This document shows positions 1 through 35,714 of a DNA stretch of 64,000 nt, piece after piece. How positions within the stretch are numbered: the first letter of the stretch is position 1; every line of letters starts with the position of its first letter. The DNA lies in NCBI RefSeq assembly GCF_964019385.1, contig NC_088654.1:17692674-17756673 (forward strand), written 5' to 3'. The position numbers were made by a program, and so were the translations under genes. Under the pieces are notes generated by a model, which saw nothing but the letters and a program-made list of their open reading frames with translations, was not told the origin of the DNA and did not search any database. The DNA is from Sycon ciliatum. Its lineage: Eukaryota; Porifera; Calcarea; Leucosolenida; Sycettidae.

Positions 1-24036
<24,036 letters not shown>

Positions 24037-25200
24037 GCGTAGTGGACAATGGGCAATGGGACGTATGTATATCAATTTCACGTCATCAGGTTTTGCGGGG
24101 CAAGTCCACTACAGCCGTGCACACTGTGATGCCAGCGCTGCATAAAAGGCCATGAACTTTGTGTATGGCCATACTCCTATATGACTGTACTAAAATGGGT
24201 CGTATATGCCAAATATGTGGCAGCTTGCCCCGCCAGAAATGGTGACGGACGTCTTCGATGCATACCTCCCCGCTGTCAGTGCTCTGCTCTCGGCGCCACT
24301 GTAGCACGTTGCTGCTGCTGCTTGATTGTCCCGCCCGGCACGGCGCACGGCGGAGAACACCACCGCATGCAGAAGTACACTGCTACGGGGAGCGACGGTG
24401 ACGGCCTGTATCTGCACAGCCCAGCAATCTCTCTGTCCCGCACCGCCATGCTAGCCGGACGGCAAATGTTCAGATGCTCAGCAACTGCTCTTTTGCTAGT
24501 TTTGACATGCTCAGCAGCTGCTCTACTGTTAGTTTTGACATGCTCATCAGCTGCTCATCTGTTAGTTTTGACATGCTCATCAGCTGCTCATCTGTTCGCG
24601 GATCCACCGCTGGCGCCTTGATCCACTGTTGACGCGCACATGTGTGCGACTTGATTTCCCGAAACTTCGCCGGAGATCACACAGCTATTATTACAAGTCT
24701 TCCTCCTAGTTCTGTAATCTGCTTGGATTTTCTGTTAATTTTTTTAAAACTTATCGGTTTTAGACTTTCTAAATTTGGCTAGGGCGCTGCGAAATCAGGT
24801 TTATCTTTGAATTGCTATCCAGGGAAGAAGCTTGCTTCTGTTGCAGCGTGTTGCCATGCAGGCATGACTAAACCCAGAGCTATACATGCATGTCGTAGCG
24901 TGTTCAAATCCAGACAGAATTTTATGTATAACAACTCACATATTTTCATTTGAACTGCAACTTTCGAAAGTTTCCATCCCATTTTTTCGCACACAGTTGA
25001 TGATGATAATAATTATACTAATTCTTCGCATTTACTTTCCACTTGCCCCCCCCCCCCCAAACGTTATTAATTTTCAGTGTAAGGTAAATCTCATGTTCCA
25101 TTTTCTATAAAATCAATATCTACATGTGACAACTATTCTCAGGAGCTACAGTACCAGCAGCATGTTAGCAGCACAATCCCATTCTTATCAGGGAGCAGGA
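24037..25200. other. Plexin 3' flank / 3' UTR
   Basis: Downstream of the plexin stop. It includes a 33-bp tandem repeat (tgctcatcagctgctcatct, about 24470-24597, 4 copies). No clear AATAAA was found close to the stop. An open frame at 24181-24621 is Cys/Leu-rich because of the repeat and is not called as a gene. Confidence 0.5.
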
Positions 25201-25211
25201 AACTACCAGCA

Positions 25212-25545
25212 CAGTAAAACCTGTAACTAAAGACCACCTTGACTAGCGACCAGCCTGGTACTACAGACACCTTCGCCATCATAGGCACGGACGGTCTCGT
25301 ATTCATTGTGGTTGTGTGGTGGAAACCTCTAACTAAGGACCACCTGCCACTAAAGACCGCTTTCTCTGGCCTCAAGGGGTGGTCGTTAGTCACAGTTTTT
25401 ACTGTACTACAGACCACTTCGCCAGGCACGGACGGTCTCACATTCACTATGGTCGTGCGGTGCAAACCTCTAACTAAGGACCACCTGCCACTAAAGACTG
25501 CTTTCTCTGGGCCCAAGGGGTGGTCGTTAGTCACAGATTTTACTG
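25212..25545. mobile_element. TIR MITE with internal duplication
   Basis: Left end CAGTAAAACCTGTAACTAAA and right end ..TCACAGATTTTACTG are inverted copies. The interior is two tandem ~170-bp units (aaggaccacctgccactaaa in both). TA follows the right end; the left flank is not clean. Similar CAGTRAAACCT termini occur at 54140-54319. Confidence 0.7.
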
Positions 25546-26559
25546 TATTTCGATACTCGCCGATTTCCTCTGCATGCGCAAAAGTCTGAGTAAGGGGTCG
25601 TCGCAAAAGATTATTGTCGCCGCTGAAACGAACATCGTTCAGTTCGTGCTCAGTGTAGAAGGGGAACTACTGTAGGGGACATGGAAATCCAGTCGATTAA
25701 CCGGGGCCGGCGCCCTCAGCGCGTACAGAACGCTGCATGCAGTGCACAATCATGTTGATGCGATGCGACCAGCAGCGCGTAATAGTACAATCATGCATGC
25801 GTGTACTGCTTACCTACAGCTGCATGGCCAGCACCCTGGGGCCGCTAGACGTGCGACCGGATTTCCATGCCCACGACAGTACATTTTGGAGAATAATAAT
25901 TCCTGATGGCTTTGCAAATTGCAATTTATTTTTCACCTACATACAGGTTGCACACAAGCACACACATCAACGGACTCACACACGGACACATACCAGGAGC
26001 GTAAGCGCACCTTACGATGCGTCAAGATGCGTGTCGTAAGCGCCATTTGTGGAGGTGGATAACAGTTAGCAACAAAAGCACGTAGGTGAAAATAATGATC
26101 CAAAGGTCAACGGAAAATAAACAGTAATTCGAAGTATATAATGCATGCATCAATAACTTCTCTATGAAAATACCTCATGCTGTACTTGAGCAAGAAGCTG
26201 GCATGCTCCCACTGTCACATCGCTGAAACAAAATTCTAATAATGTACAGCTAACTAGTTATCAGGTCACGTGAAGCCATTTTAATCTCAGGTCTTGCTAT
26301 GCTTGATAAGATAGCCTTCAGTTCAGCACAGCTAGTGTGTCAGCGGATTTTCCCACACTGTTGAATCAGCACAAGTACACGAGTATCCATGAGAGGGTTT
26401 CGGCATCGTTCATGCGAATACCGTCCAAAACAAGAAACACAGAGAACATGGGATACTTGTTCAAATCACTTGCAATCAAAAAGTCTAAGAAATAGTCTGC
26501 TGCTTCCTAATAAATCTGACAGCGAATGTCCAGAGAGGTATATGGACAAATAAATAATA

Positions 26560-26618
<59 letters not shown>

Positions 26619-26619
26619 C

Positions 26620-26670
<51 letters not shown>

Positions 26671-26814
26671 GAGAGAGAGCCGGAGACGGAAGGCGTAGAT
26701 GTGACAACGAAGAAGAGGGTGTGCACATGTGCATGAGAGAAAGGCATGCAAGCACGCAGGACAGGGAGAGACCTGGATAAACACGCAACGTTTTATGTGT
26801 GAGCGTGCGCACTA

Positions 26815-26845
<31 letters not shown>

Positions 26846-27209
26846 TGTGCGCGTGTGTGTGTATGTGGTGCAGTGCAAACGTGTGAGTACACATCGAATG
26901 CAAGCGTAGTACGCCCATGGCCAGGAAAATGCGCCTTCACACGTTCTGGCAGTTAGGGTACATGGGGAAGTTGACTCCATCGCGCACACACTTGCAACTA
27001 GCATACTGCCAAAGTGAATGAGTAGTCGACAAATGCACCGGTAGATCCAGCATGTGGCACAATGGCTGTGTTTGTATTGGGCACGCCCCGTCGCGTGTCA
27101 TGCCACACTTGTGAGAGGGCGGGACTGTGCGCTGGGTGACCACAACCAGGGTGCACATGCTTGGGAAATCTATACATAATCTTGTGCGTGCACAGGCGCA
27201 GCAGGCACA
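25546..27209. other. Intergenic between convergent genes
   Basis: Contains a (GA)n array (26564-26680), a GCGC/GT run (26812-26865) and no recognised gene. The plexin (+) and the membrane-protein gene (-) converge on this interval. Confidence 0.6.
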
Positions 27210-27982
27210 TCAGCAAGCACGCCCTCGTGTGATTTGCAGTGCTGCAGCAGTTTCCGCAGCAGCAGGACTTAGCACAGACTTGGAGCGGCGGCCGAAGCTC
27301 GGCACCGAGGGATTGCTGGGTCTACTCGACGCACCAGTCATGGGCGAATTCTGCGGCACGTTGAACGATTTTGTGCGGGCGCGCGTGCGCTCGGTGACCG
27401 GTCCCGGCTCGGTCCAGGAGTAGTCCTGGGATGTCCTCATTGCCAGCATGGCAGCGCTGGGGACGTCCTCGAAGCCGGCGGAGTCGGTGCGCGTCAGACG
27501 GCGTCCGGCCGGGGACCTGCCCCGCGTCGGCGATGGCGATCGGTCCAAGCTGATGCTGGACGAACGAAGGAACGGAGGCTCCGGGACCGGCTGCAGGAAC
27601 TGCTCGTGATGGCTGCCCACACTGCGGCTCTGCGGACGGAGGCTGTTCAGACCTTGACAGCCCAGCGACCGCGTCCTGTTCAACGGCAGCTCGTCCTCCT
27701 CCGCCGAGCGGAAGTACTTTGGTTTGTTTGCACTTTGTTCAGCTTGGCTGCGGGAAGTCAGCCCTTCCTTATCAGTCACGTATTTGTTGCCCGCATCTGC
27801 GTTGCCAACGGTCTCAACGCCGATGTTGACTTCATCGTGATACGATTCGGCTGTGCTGCCATTGCGAAGCTGAGTATATTGCTGAGGTGCGCGTCGCCGT
27901 AGTAACCTATTGATGATCTTGCCTGCCGGGGAAAAGCATATGCAGACACGCGGATTCAAGCAAGCACACACGCGCGTGCGCG

Positions 27983-28014
<32 letters not shown>

Positions 28015-28021
28015 CACACGC

Positions 28022-28073
<52 letters not shown>

Positions 28074-29077
28074 CAGAGGAGTGGCTTAGTGTGCACTGAG
28101 AGTAGAGAATACTGACAAAATAACTTGTAATTTTATTTATTTCTGCACCTCGTAGCATGTCAAGACAGCCAATTGAATTGAGGAGAGGGTGCGACCAACC
28201 ACGGAAGAGAAAAAAGAAAAAGACAAGCACGCACACAAAAAGGGTAGGGATTAGCAAGTTACAAAGCAATGGGATGCCCAGGGAGCTATGCAGTGGAAGT
28301 GGTGACTGTGATTTTGTCTACTGGAAGATACTGAAGTGCTGTCTGACGAGGGTACGGAATTTGGGCATATCTGGAGCTCGCCGAATGTTGTTGTTGTTGT
28401 TGTTGTTGTTGTTTCAGATCTTTCTTCTCACGATAGCCTGTGGCCAATAATAGATTGTTGTTGTTGTCGTTGTCGACGAGGTCGTTGTTGCTGCTGGTGC
28501 TGCTGCTGTCGTTGCTGCTGCTGCTGCTGCTGTCGTTGTTGCTCTCAATGCTGCTGCTCAGTGTTCCTGTTCAAAGTGCTCCCCTACGGGATACTTACAA
28601 TGTTTACAGAGCACACTGAGATCATCCTTACCTGTGTTAGAGTTGTAATATATCAACACCACAACGAGGGTTACGCATAGGACGATGATCACCACCGACT
28701 TGCCCAGTGCCGACGATGGGGTCTGGGGCGGCGAGCTGGGCGGTTCACTTGACACTGCTGATGTGTTCACAGCCGGCGTCACTCTGTGTAGACTTGATTC
28801 TGATGTTGCTGGGCATAGAATAGCACATGCAGAAGAACAGGACAGTTTCTCACACACTGGGTGGTATACATTGTATTACAGGAAATCAATTTTACACATT
28901 GCCTGCTCCTGTCTCGGATTTTGCTCCTTTTAACGTTAGGTGTTGCAGTACGGATTTCCGTTCGACATGTGGTGGTGGTGGTGGTGCTGATGGTGATAGT
29001 GGTGGTGGTGATAGTGGTGCTAGTGGTGGTGCTAGTGGTGGTGGTGCTGGTGGTGATAGTGGTGGTGGTGATAGTGG

Positions 29078-29108
<31 letters not shown>

Positions 29109-32100
29109 GGTGGTGGTGCTGGTGGTGGTGGTGATAGAGAAGGGCCTCTTTTACGGGCAATCCAGAGAAAACTGAATGGTGGTGCTGGTTGTGATAGTGG
29201 TGGTGGTGATAGTGGTGGTGCTGGTCATAATGATCTCAAATACCCCGTCGTCATGGGTATGCTGCGTACCCGATTATCATTTTGCCTTTTGCGGTGGGCA
29301 ATTACTTGCTTCCGTGGATGCCGTGGCTCGTATAACAAAAGACGTTTGAATTCATTTGTTGCTCAGTGCCGTCAGGCTCGTTAGTGCATTGCACTTGACC
29401 TGCGCAGAATATCACATATCACTTCAATAATTATGTGGGATTAATATCTTACATTAGACAATATATTTTTGGTACAATATCAGCAATCATCCAATATTTA
29501 TCTGGCAGAATAATATTCTTAATTTAACTCAATTCAATGATTTCCCGACTATACTGACATATTCATTGATGATAATCTATTCAGTTTTCTCTGGATTGCC
29601 CGTAAAAGAGGCCCTTCTCGTGGTGGTGCTGGTGGTGACAGTGGTGGTGCTGGTGGTGATAGTGGTGGTGGTGGTGATAGTGGTGGTGGTGATAGTGGTG
29701 GTGGTGATAGTGGTGGTGGTGATAGTGGTGGTGGTGGTGATAGTGGTGATAGTGGTGGTGGTGATAGTGGTGGTGCTGGTTGTTATGTCGGGTTCAGCAA
29801 AGCACAATCACAGGGTCGGAGAAAACTACCATTACAAGTACATCTGGAAGAACAGTCCGAAAGCAAGCAAGGCGCGGGAAAAGAACACCGCTCCACTAGA
29901 AGTTATGCAGATTCAGAGACCGCGCATGCGGACTGGTGCACACACAATAATGATGTCATGCAACTACACATACACTACACTGGTGGTGATAGTGGTGGTG
30001 GTGCTGGTGGTGATAGTGGTGGTGATAGTGGTGGTGGTGATAGTGGTGGTGCTGGTGGTGATAGTGGTGGTGGTGATAGTGGTGGTGCTGGTGGTGATAG
30101 TGGTGGTGGTGCTGGTGGTGATAGTGGTGGTGGTGCTGGTGGTGATAGTGGTGGTGCTGGTGGTGATAGTGGTGGTGGTGATAGTGGTGCTGGTGGTAGT
30201 GCTGGTGGTGATAGTGGTGGTGGTGGTGGTGGTGGTGGTGATAGCGGTGGTGGTGCTGGTGGTGCTGGTGGTGATAGTGGTGGTGATGATAGTAGTGGTG
30301 GTGATAGTGGTGCTGATGGTGATAGTGGTGGTGGTGATGGTGGTGGTGGTTGCAGTGGCAGTGGTATTCGGGTGGGGCGTGCGCTGATCCTAATGGTGGC
30401 GGCAGCTGCTGATGCTAGTGGCCTCGATTCATGATGACGATGCCTCAGGTTTTGAGGATGAAACGAGAACTGACTCGCAGCCTCTGGTGTCTGGTCTTGC
30501 ATAACAGAATAGTAGAAATCAGATTCCATCATAGGTCATTTCGGGTAGTTATGTATGGAGTGGTAAGCTTGCGCTGGTCTGCAACTTAAAACTGATTCTC
30601 CATGGCTTGCCACTCAATCTCCTTTCAAATCTCAACACTGGGCCTACTCAATACAAACTAGCAGTGTTTGCCACTCCGGTACTTTCAAGGCAAGCAACGT
30701 GACGACGTCGTTCACACGACTTCCATTTCTCGCAGGCTTTTGAACTTATGTGAGTGCCATACTGCGGTAGCTTTTATTGTTTCATGGAGTCTACTGGGAA
30801 AGAGTGCAGCGACCTGATGGAGCTGTACAGAAAATGGAAATTCGTGCATCAAGCTTCTGGCTTGCAGTTGGCATGCACTCTTTGTACCGTACAGAATAGC
30901 TTGTACACCTTTTTGGCCAATGCAACAGAGTTTGGTGCACTATAACAAACAATGTATGCTGCTTCAGGAGTATAGTAGGATTCGCACCGGACTGCTATTT
31001 GGCCACCAGCTGTTCGATCCCGTTCTAGATCGTACCAACCAAAACCCACAACCAAGCATATGAAAAAGGTTGAGACCAAGGATCTATGGCAGATAGATAC
31101 CTGATTACAAACCGAGGTGAAGGCGAGGTTCTTATCACAGGTCTTGACAGGTTCATTCAGTCACCTAGTCATGATAGCCAGGTTTCAGTCTATGTCAGAA
31201 TTCATACGTAAAATCCCGCTTTGTTGAGTTTCGCTCTACAACTTGATTTCTCGACGACTGCTAAGCATGCTTTGTTGTGTTGGAGACGCGCCGGCTGCAC
31301 CCGCACACAACCACAAGAGGGTACAATCGCACGTTCGAGCCATGTTTGAAAGGCTTTTCACAATCAATCAACTACCTCGGGGCGGCCACATTGTCAGCCT
31401 CGCCGAAACGGAACATGCGCTAAGCTGGTGTTGCTGGCGCCCCAACCCCAACAACTACATCACCCATGGCGGAAGACAGACTACAGGACAGAAGGAAACG
31501 ACCAGTGTAGGCTAAAGGCGTAGTGTCAAACTGAAAGAAAAAACACGAACCTCAATCGCGTTCTCCATTAGTTTTGTGTTCCACATGCTGTGGGCCTTGC
31601 GTTTCACGCGGCTTGAACGTTGCCATGGATAAGCCCGGAAAATGGGAAAAGTACTGAGGTATTCTTAGAGATACCAAACACTGTTCCTTGATGTTGTGTG
31701 TAGATGCATGAGTATAATTATAAGATGACAGTATTCAAAAAGTCCTACAGTGTAAACGAAGCTAAAATTAAAATATAGCAAAGCGCTTTCCCACGGAAAT
31801 TCGTGCCCAGAGAGATTTACGTATGACAGTTCGCATCGCTCGCCGGCGCGTACGACGTTTGTATTTCCATACGGAATATCGGAAACCTCCCTGATTACTT
31901 CGTGTTTGAGGCACGAGTCTTTGGTGCTTGGCACACTGTACATGGAATTCCGAAGGACTACAACTTGGTGGACTGCAAAACAAATAGTGCCATCAAGTTA
32001 CATTCAGAGGAGCTCATGAGAAACAGGAACGGGGACGTGAACTGCGTAGTAGTACAGCGATACTGATAGTACTGGTATAATACAACGAGAGCCCTGCTTA

Positions 32101-32222
32101 GCGAAAAAAAATAGAGAGAAAGCCCTACCCAGCAACTCACCGACTTCTTGCGCAATGGCGACTCCACTTGTGACCAGCGATAAGGACAGGAGAGTAAAGT
32201 GGCTCATCACCAGCCACCCCAT
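27210..32222 (-). CDS. Small type I membrane protein, 3 exons, Ser/Pro-rich tail
   Basis: Exons on the minus strand: 32222-32141, 28808-28632, 27922-27210. Phases agree (82+177+713=972 bases, 323 aa plus TGA). Exon 1 is a signal peptide (MGWLVMSHFTLLSLSLVTSG..). Exon 2 gives a short Ser/Thr/Pro ectodomain of about 40 residues and a helix SVVIIVLCVTLVVVLIYY (residues 65-82). Exon 3 is a 237-residue cytoplasmic tail with RRR near the membrane and many SP, RSxS and RTxS sites (SLDRSPSPTRGRSPAGRR). Donors are GTGAGT and GTAAGG; acceptors are CAG. An upstream Met at 32240 would add 6 residues. The family is not recognised; a mucin-like or signalling-scaffold role is only a guess. The long intron holds GGT-GAT-AGT minisatellites. 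Confidence 0.72.
27962..28073. repeat. (CA)n array next to the last exon's acceptor
   Basis: CA run of about 110 bp, 37 bp upstream (minus strand) of the acceptor at 27924-27923. Confidence 0.9.
28388..28560. repeat. (TTG/CTG)n arrays
   Basis: Trinucleotide runs (ttg x8 near 28388, then ctg/ttg mixtures 28455-28560) in the intron between minus-strand exons. Confidence 0.85.
28967..29136. repeat. GGT/GCT/GAT/AGT minisatellite, part 1
   Basis: Imperfect 12-bp unit (ggtggtgatagt) array. A short part continues after the inverted arm at 29178-29230. The Gly/Ser/Asp or Pro-rich open frames over it are artefacts of the repeat. Confidence 0.9.
29137..29619. other. 41-bp perfect inverted repeat between minisatellite blocks
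   Basis: Arms 29137-29177 (gagaagggcctcttttacgg..) and 29579-29619 are exact reverse complements and enclose about 400 bp. The flanking minisatellite runs in the same orientation on both sides. This could be the ends of a small transposon or an inversion scar; no target duplication is readable inside the repeat. Confidence 0.75.
29620..30350. repeat. GGTGGTGATAGT minisatellite, parts 2 and 3
   Basis: Two blocks (29622-29790 and 29979-30350) of 3-12 bp related units are separated by 190 bp of unique sequence. They lie in the long intron of the minus-strand gene. Confidence 0.9.
30400..32140. other. Intron of the minus-strand gene, nothing recognised
   Basis: Minus-strand frames such as 31079-30849 lack convincing splice sites in phase with the flanking exons, so no extra exon is called. 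An alternative exon cannot be excluded. Confidence 0.45.
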
Positions 32223-32240
32223 GTTGTCTCCTCGAAGCAC

Positions 32241-33240
32241 AAACCCTTTGAGCTATCAGTCCAAATTGCAATGACAGCTACAATACGCCGGGAGCATCCT
32301 CCCTACCACCAGTACTCGGTTTCGAATCAGTCTTCCTTTCGACTTCCACAGTTTGCTTCGTTCAGCTGAAGTAGTTCACGCCACGGTAACCCAGGCGAGG
32401 CAGGTTTCCTGCTTTCGCCACAAACGATCTTTTTTTGTGAACAAAGTAGCACGCGACTCCAGAAAGAAGCGTGGAGAGATGAGCCTAGGCATGACACGGT
32501 ACGCTTTCCAACGGCCGAAGAGAGTTGGAAAGTTTGTGTCTTTGTGGATAACTCGAAACAATTTGCGCTAAGACGCTGCAAAATCGCTCCGATTTTGGAT
32601 TTCATTCCCCAGAATGTGGTACTGTACCTACAAGATGCGGTCCTTGACCGCATTTCCGTCACTTTGCAGTGGTCTTTCTTCCGTTCAGTTTGCTACTAAT
32701 ACTGAGTACTAACTTACTAGTTACTTCAAGCGCACGGGGTATGCCAGGTGCCGAGACATCTAGACAGCAGAGGCTTCTGTGTGTTGGTGTTGTGACGTGA
32801 GAGTGTAGATCTACCACAAAGACGAGCCGTGCTTGTGCTGCAGGATTATGCCTTTGCATACTCCAACACCGCGGCGACCGCGGCGACCGCGCACCGGGAC
32901 ACCGGCCTCATGACCGCGAAACCATGTGCCATTTGGCAAGTCTTGATTGTGGCCCGAGCCTGTAAAAGGCTGTAGCTACTTGTAGCCTGCAGGCACGAAG
33001 CAACATATTAGGGAAGGTCAAAGGTCGAAAGTTCGAATTATTCCCAAAACGCCTGCATGCTGCATGCGAGTAAGATATCAGATTCTAGATTCAGCCATCA
33101 TCATCGTGAACGACTCCACCTCCCAGCGGAGTGCGGACCCTGATCACGACATGAGTCACCTGATCCTGAGACTTCCGCACAAGAACAAGGAAAAATAACA
33201 ACTAACTTGTAGTTGGTTACTTGCATTTGTCCCGAGGGCT
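32241..33240. other. Divergent intergenic region (candidate promoters)
   Basis: Lies between two divergently transcribed genes (first exon at 32222 on minus, ATG 33241 on plus). It contains a GC-rich ccgcggcgaccgcggcgacc stretch near 32867. No clear TATA box was identified. Confidence 0.4.
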
Positions 33241-34608
33241 ATGACTGTGGAAGCCACTGGGTACTTTTGGGCTAGAGTAACGAAGGTCTTTTCGATGATT
33301 TTGCTCGCATTGTTCGGAATATCGACGAGTTATGATAACCGCCTCAGTTGGCCAGTGACAAGGTCACGGCGATCCCAGGGGTTGCTTGTCCCATCACGCA
33401 CCAGTAGCCAGCCATTACAACATGCGCTGCTGCTGAAGAGCATTTTGGACGAGGCATTCTCCGAAGCCTCTGCTGGTGCAGATGCTCATATTGACATTGG
33501 TACGGACGAGCGGGAGCGTGACCGATGGAGATACATGGGAAAAACCCCGCTGACGAATGTCTCACGTCTCGACTGCAAAGCTGATCTGCATAACTTCACA
33601 GGTATAAAGCGGTTGGATGGCATCACTGCCGAAGTCTATGTGCAAAAGTTGAAAGGTTTAGGGTGCAAGCCTGACCGTACCAACTTAGGACCATGTCAGG
33701 GAGGCACAGGAGGAGAATCACAACAGACATGCAGAAGAGTTTTACTCATAGTGTTGTTCAACTGGCCAGTTCATCATCAAAACTCTGTGTTTATCCGTAG
33801 ATTGTATGAGGGTGCCTTTAGCAATATTGTGTTCTACTCGGAGACCGGTCATCGCAAGTATGGTGTCAGGCCAGCACCTCGCATTCGCCGCGGTACCAGA
33901 CAGCACGTTGTGATTGCACAAGCCATACTGGAGCATCCCTGCTATGATGGGTACATGTGGATTGGAGATGATGTCCTTCTCAACTTTCCCTATGTCCTCA
34001 CACAGCTGAATACTTCCAAGGTCTGGACGTTGCCAGTATCGGTGCCATGGGAGCCGGTTTTCCCACACCCTGGGCGTGAGCAGGTCTTCCCACACCCTGG
34101 GCGTGAGCGGGATAAACCAAAGTGGTCTCATTGGGACCGACCAGACGGACTTCAAGCGGTTCGGAAGGCGTACCACTGCATACGACCTATGTACATACAG
34201 CGAATGCCCACGGCACTGAAATGCGGTTCTCATTGCCTACGAAAGGTGGCTTCGGACGTCGGCTACATTCCCACGCGGTTTGCGAAGGAGTTTATTGAGC
34301 TTTCTTTTGTCTTTCGTAATGTGTACCACGAGATTGCTCTTCCCAACATTCTCCGTTTGATCGTTCCCGATATGAAGTATGACTTTAGTATGCGTCCGGG
34401 CCCAGCTGTTTACGCATGGGAAGGCGGCCAGCAGCAGAAATTCAATGAAGTGAAGAAGCGGTTTAATGAAACTCGCACATCCGCTCACCCAGTCAAGTAT
34501 TCGCTTCCCGGGGCGAAAGAGTATGCACTGCGACAACTGAACAAGTCGCTGCACACTCACACCACCTATTTAGGTTCGTACAGCTTTTTCACCCCACACA
34601 AGCACTGA
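33241..34608 (+). CDS. Putative type II membrane glycosyltransferase-like protein
   Basis: Uninterrupted 455-codon frame. After a short N-terminus there is one hydrophobic segment (VFSMILLALFGIS, about residues 15-28), fitting a type II Golgi anchor. The luminal region has a Rossmann-like start (RRVLLIVLFNWPVHHQN, near 167) and YDGYMWIGDDVLLNFPYVL with D243-D244, like the metal-binding DxD/DD loop of GT-A-type transferases. It then has Cys and Trp residues and EGGQQQKFNEVKKRF. This pattern resembles STELLO/DUF288-type proteins, but that is family memory, not an alignment. An in-frame 27-bp tandem duplication repeats VFPHPGRE (DNA 34062 and 34089). It is either a single-exon gene or a retrocopy; no 3' poly(A) is visible. 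Confidence 0.7.
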   Translation: MTVEATGYFWARVTKVFSMILLALFGISTSYDNRLSWPVTRSRRSQGLLVPSRTSSQPLQHALLLKSILDEAFSEASAGADAHIDIGTDERERDRWRYMGKTPLTNVSRLDCKADLHNFTGIKRLDGITAEVYVQKLKGLGCKPDRTNLGPCQGGTGGESQQTCRRVLLIVLFNWPVHHQNSVFIRRLYEGAFSNIVFYSETGHRKYGVRPAPRIRRGTRQHVVIAQAILEHPCYDGYMWIGDDVLLNFPYVLTQLNTSKVWTLPVSVPWEPVFPHPGREQVFPHPGRERDKPKWSHWDRPDGLQAVRKAYHCIRPMYIQRMPTALKCGSHCLRKVASDVGYIPTRFAKEFIELSFVFRNVYHEIALPNILRLIVPDMKYDFSMRPGPAVYAWEGGQQQKFNEVKKRFNETRTSAHPVKYSLPGAKEYALRQLNKSLHTHTTYLGSYSFFTPHKH

Positions 34609-34832
34609 CGAGGACAAAGAAAAGTTCTCTTCCAAGCGTCTTTCATTCCTCAATAGTCCCAGTTTTCCTTTGTTTCTAATATACTAACGATAATATCAAG
34701 AGTATACAACCCCCCAAGAGTGTGCAACTCCTGATACCCTTTCTATGGGGTACGCCGACGGCGAAAACTCACATCACGTGGTGCATTGTCGCAGTTGTAC
34801 GTTTCCAGCCTCTTTTCAACGAGCAGCGGGGT

Positions 34833-34838
34833 AATAAA
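34833..34838 (+). promoter_or_regulatory. Candidate poly(A) signal AATAAA
   Basis: First sense-strand AATAAA downstream of the single-exon gene, about 225 bp after its stop, in gtaataaagc. Confidence 0.4.
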
Positions 34839-34892
34839 GCACTCTGACAGAAAGTCACTGCGGGTATGCAAATCCCCAGCATTATAATGGCA

Positions 34893-35025
34893 GATATTCG
34901 GATTGCGCGCGCGCGCTATCCTTCAGAGTCGTTAGTGCGTAGTACGAACGTATCTGAGACACGTGATGTGAGTTTTCGCCGTCGGAGACCCCATATGCAG
35001 AGCTGCACACTCTGGGGGTCATTAT
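34893..35025 (+). repeat. Dispersed repeat shared with 6066-6190
   Basis: Shares gagttttcgccgtcgga and cccatatgca plus agctgcaca with the plexin-intron copy. It contains a gcgcgcgcgcg insertion. Confidence 0.7.
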
Positions 35026-35204
35026 ACATGTACTCTTGATATTAAAATATTTGTCTGGTTTGAGATAAAGACGCAAACGGGAAAGTCTGAAGAAAAATGG
35101 TTCTTATCGGATGGTCAGCCAATTAATTCTGGGGGAAAAAAGGAGAATTGTGTGTTGCTCCCTACATGGGAGCTCGTGGTTTTCCTGCCGACTTGAATTC
35201 TCAC

Positions 35205-35490
35205 GTGACTGACTCACGACTGCCATCCAGAGAACACGAGAAGTCCATCGATGTTGACCTTCCACTGGGAAAACCTGTAAGAAAGAACCACTCCCTGTTC
35301 AATACACAGTGTTTCGGGGAATTCACCCCTCATCTGTTGAGCTGGAGTAGGCTGAGGAAGATTTTGCCTGAAGAGCACCACTTATTATAGTGCTCTCCAG
35401 GCACAAACATCACCAGGGATACAAACTTACAGAGACACTCCGTTTCCAGCGCGACAAACACCTTGTGAACAGCAGATAGCAGCGTGAGTC
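35205..35490 (+). repeat. Copy of the foldback repeat family at 49382-50043
   Basis: Shares cgactgccatcc, gtttcggggaattcacccct, gctgaggaagatt, tttccagcgcgacaaacacc and agcagcgtgagtcag with the foldback at 49382. About 85% identity by eye. Confidence 0.75.
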
Positions 35491-35714
35491 AGTTTCGCTC
35501 TTGCGACAGTCAGTATCGCTCTAGTAGTAATGATGGTTTTTACCTCTCACTACCTGGATATCGAGGGGGAAAGATTTGATACAACCACTATTCTGCCACA
35601 GCCCTGCATCAAGTTGCAATGGAGACCAGCCACTGGAGAAGCGATCATGTCAAGTAGTACTAATAGGCGGTGGAGCTTGTGAGAGATATTGCGGCAGCTT
35701 CAGAGGTAGATTGA

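Noticed and set aside
24181..24621. 146-codon frame after the plexin stop
   Set aside because: Its C-terminal half is a 33-bp tandem repeat and no family is seen; more likely 3' UTR or intergenic.
28827..30532. Gly/Ser/Asp-rich plus-strand and Pro-rich minus-strand frames over GGTGGTGATAGT repeats
   Set aside because: Translation of a minisatellite. Both strands are equally open, and an explained intron covers it.
30849..31079. Sushi-like extra exon of the minus-strand membrane protein
   Set aside because: Cysteine pattern is incomplete and no donor is in phase; exons 1 and 2 already join perfectly.
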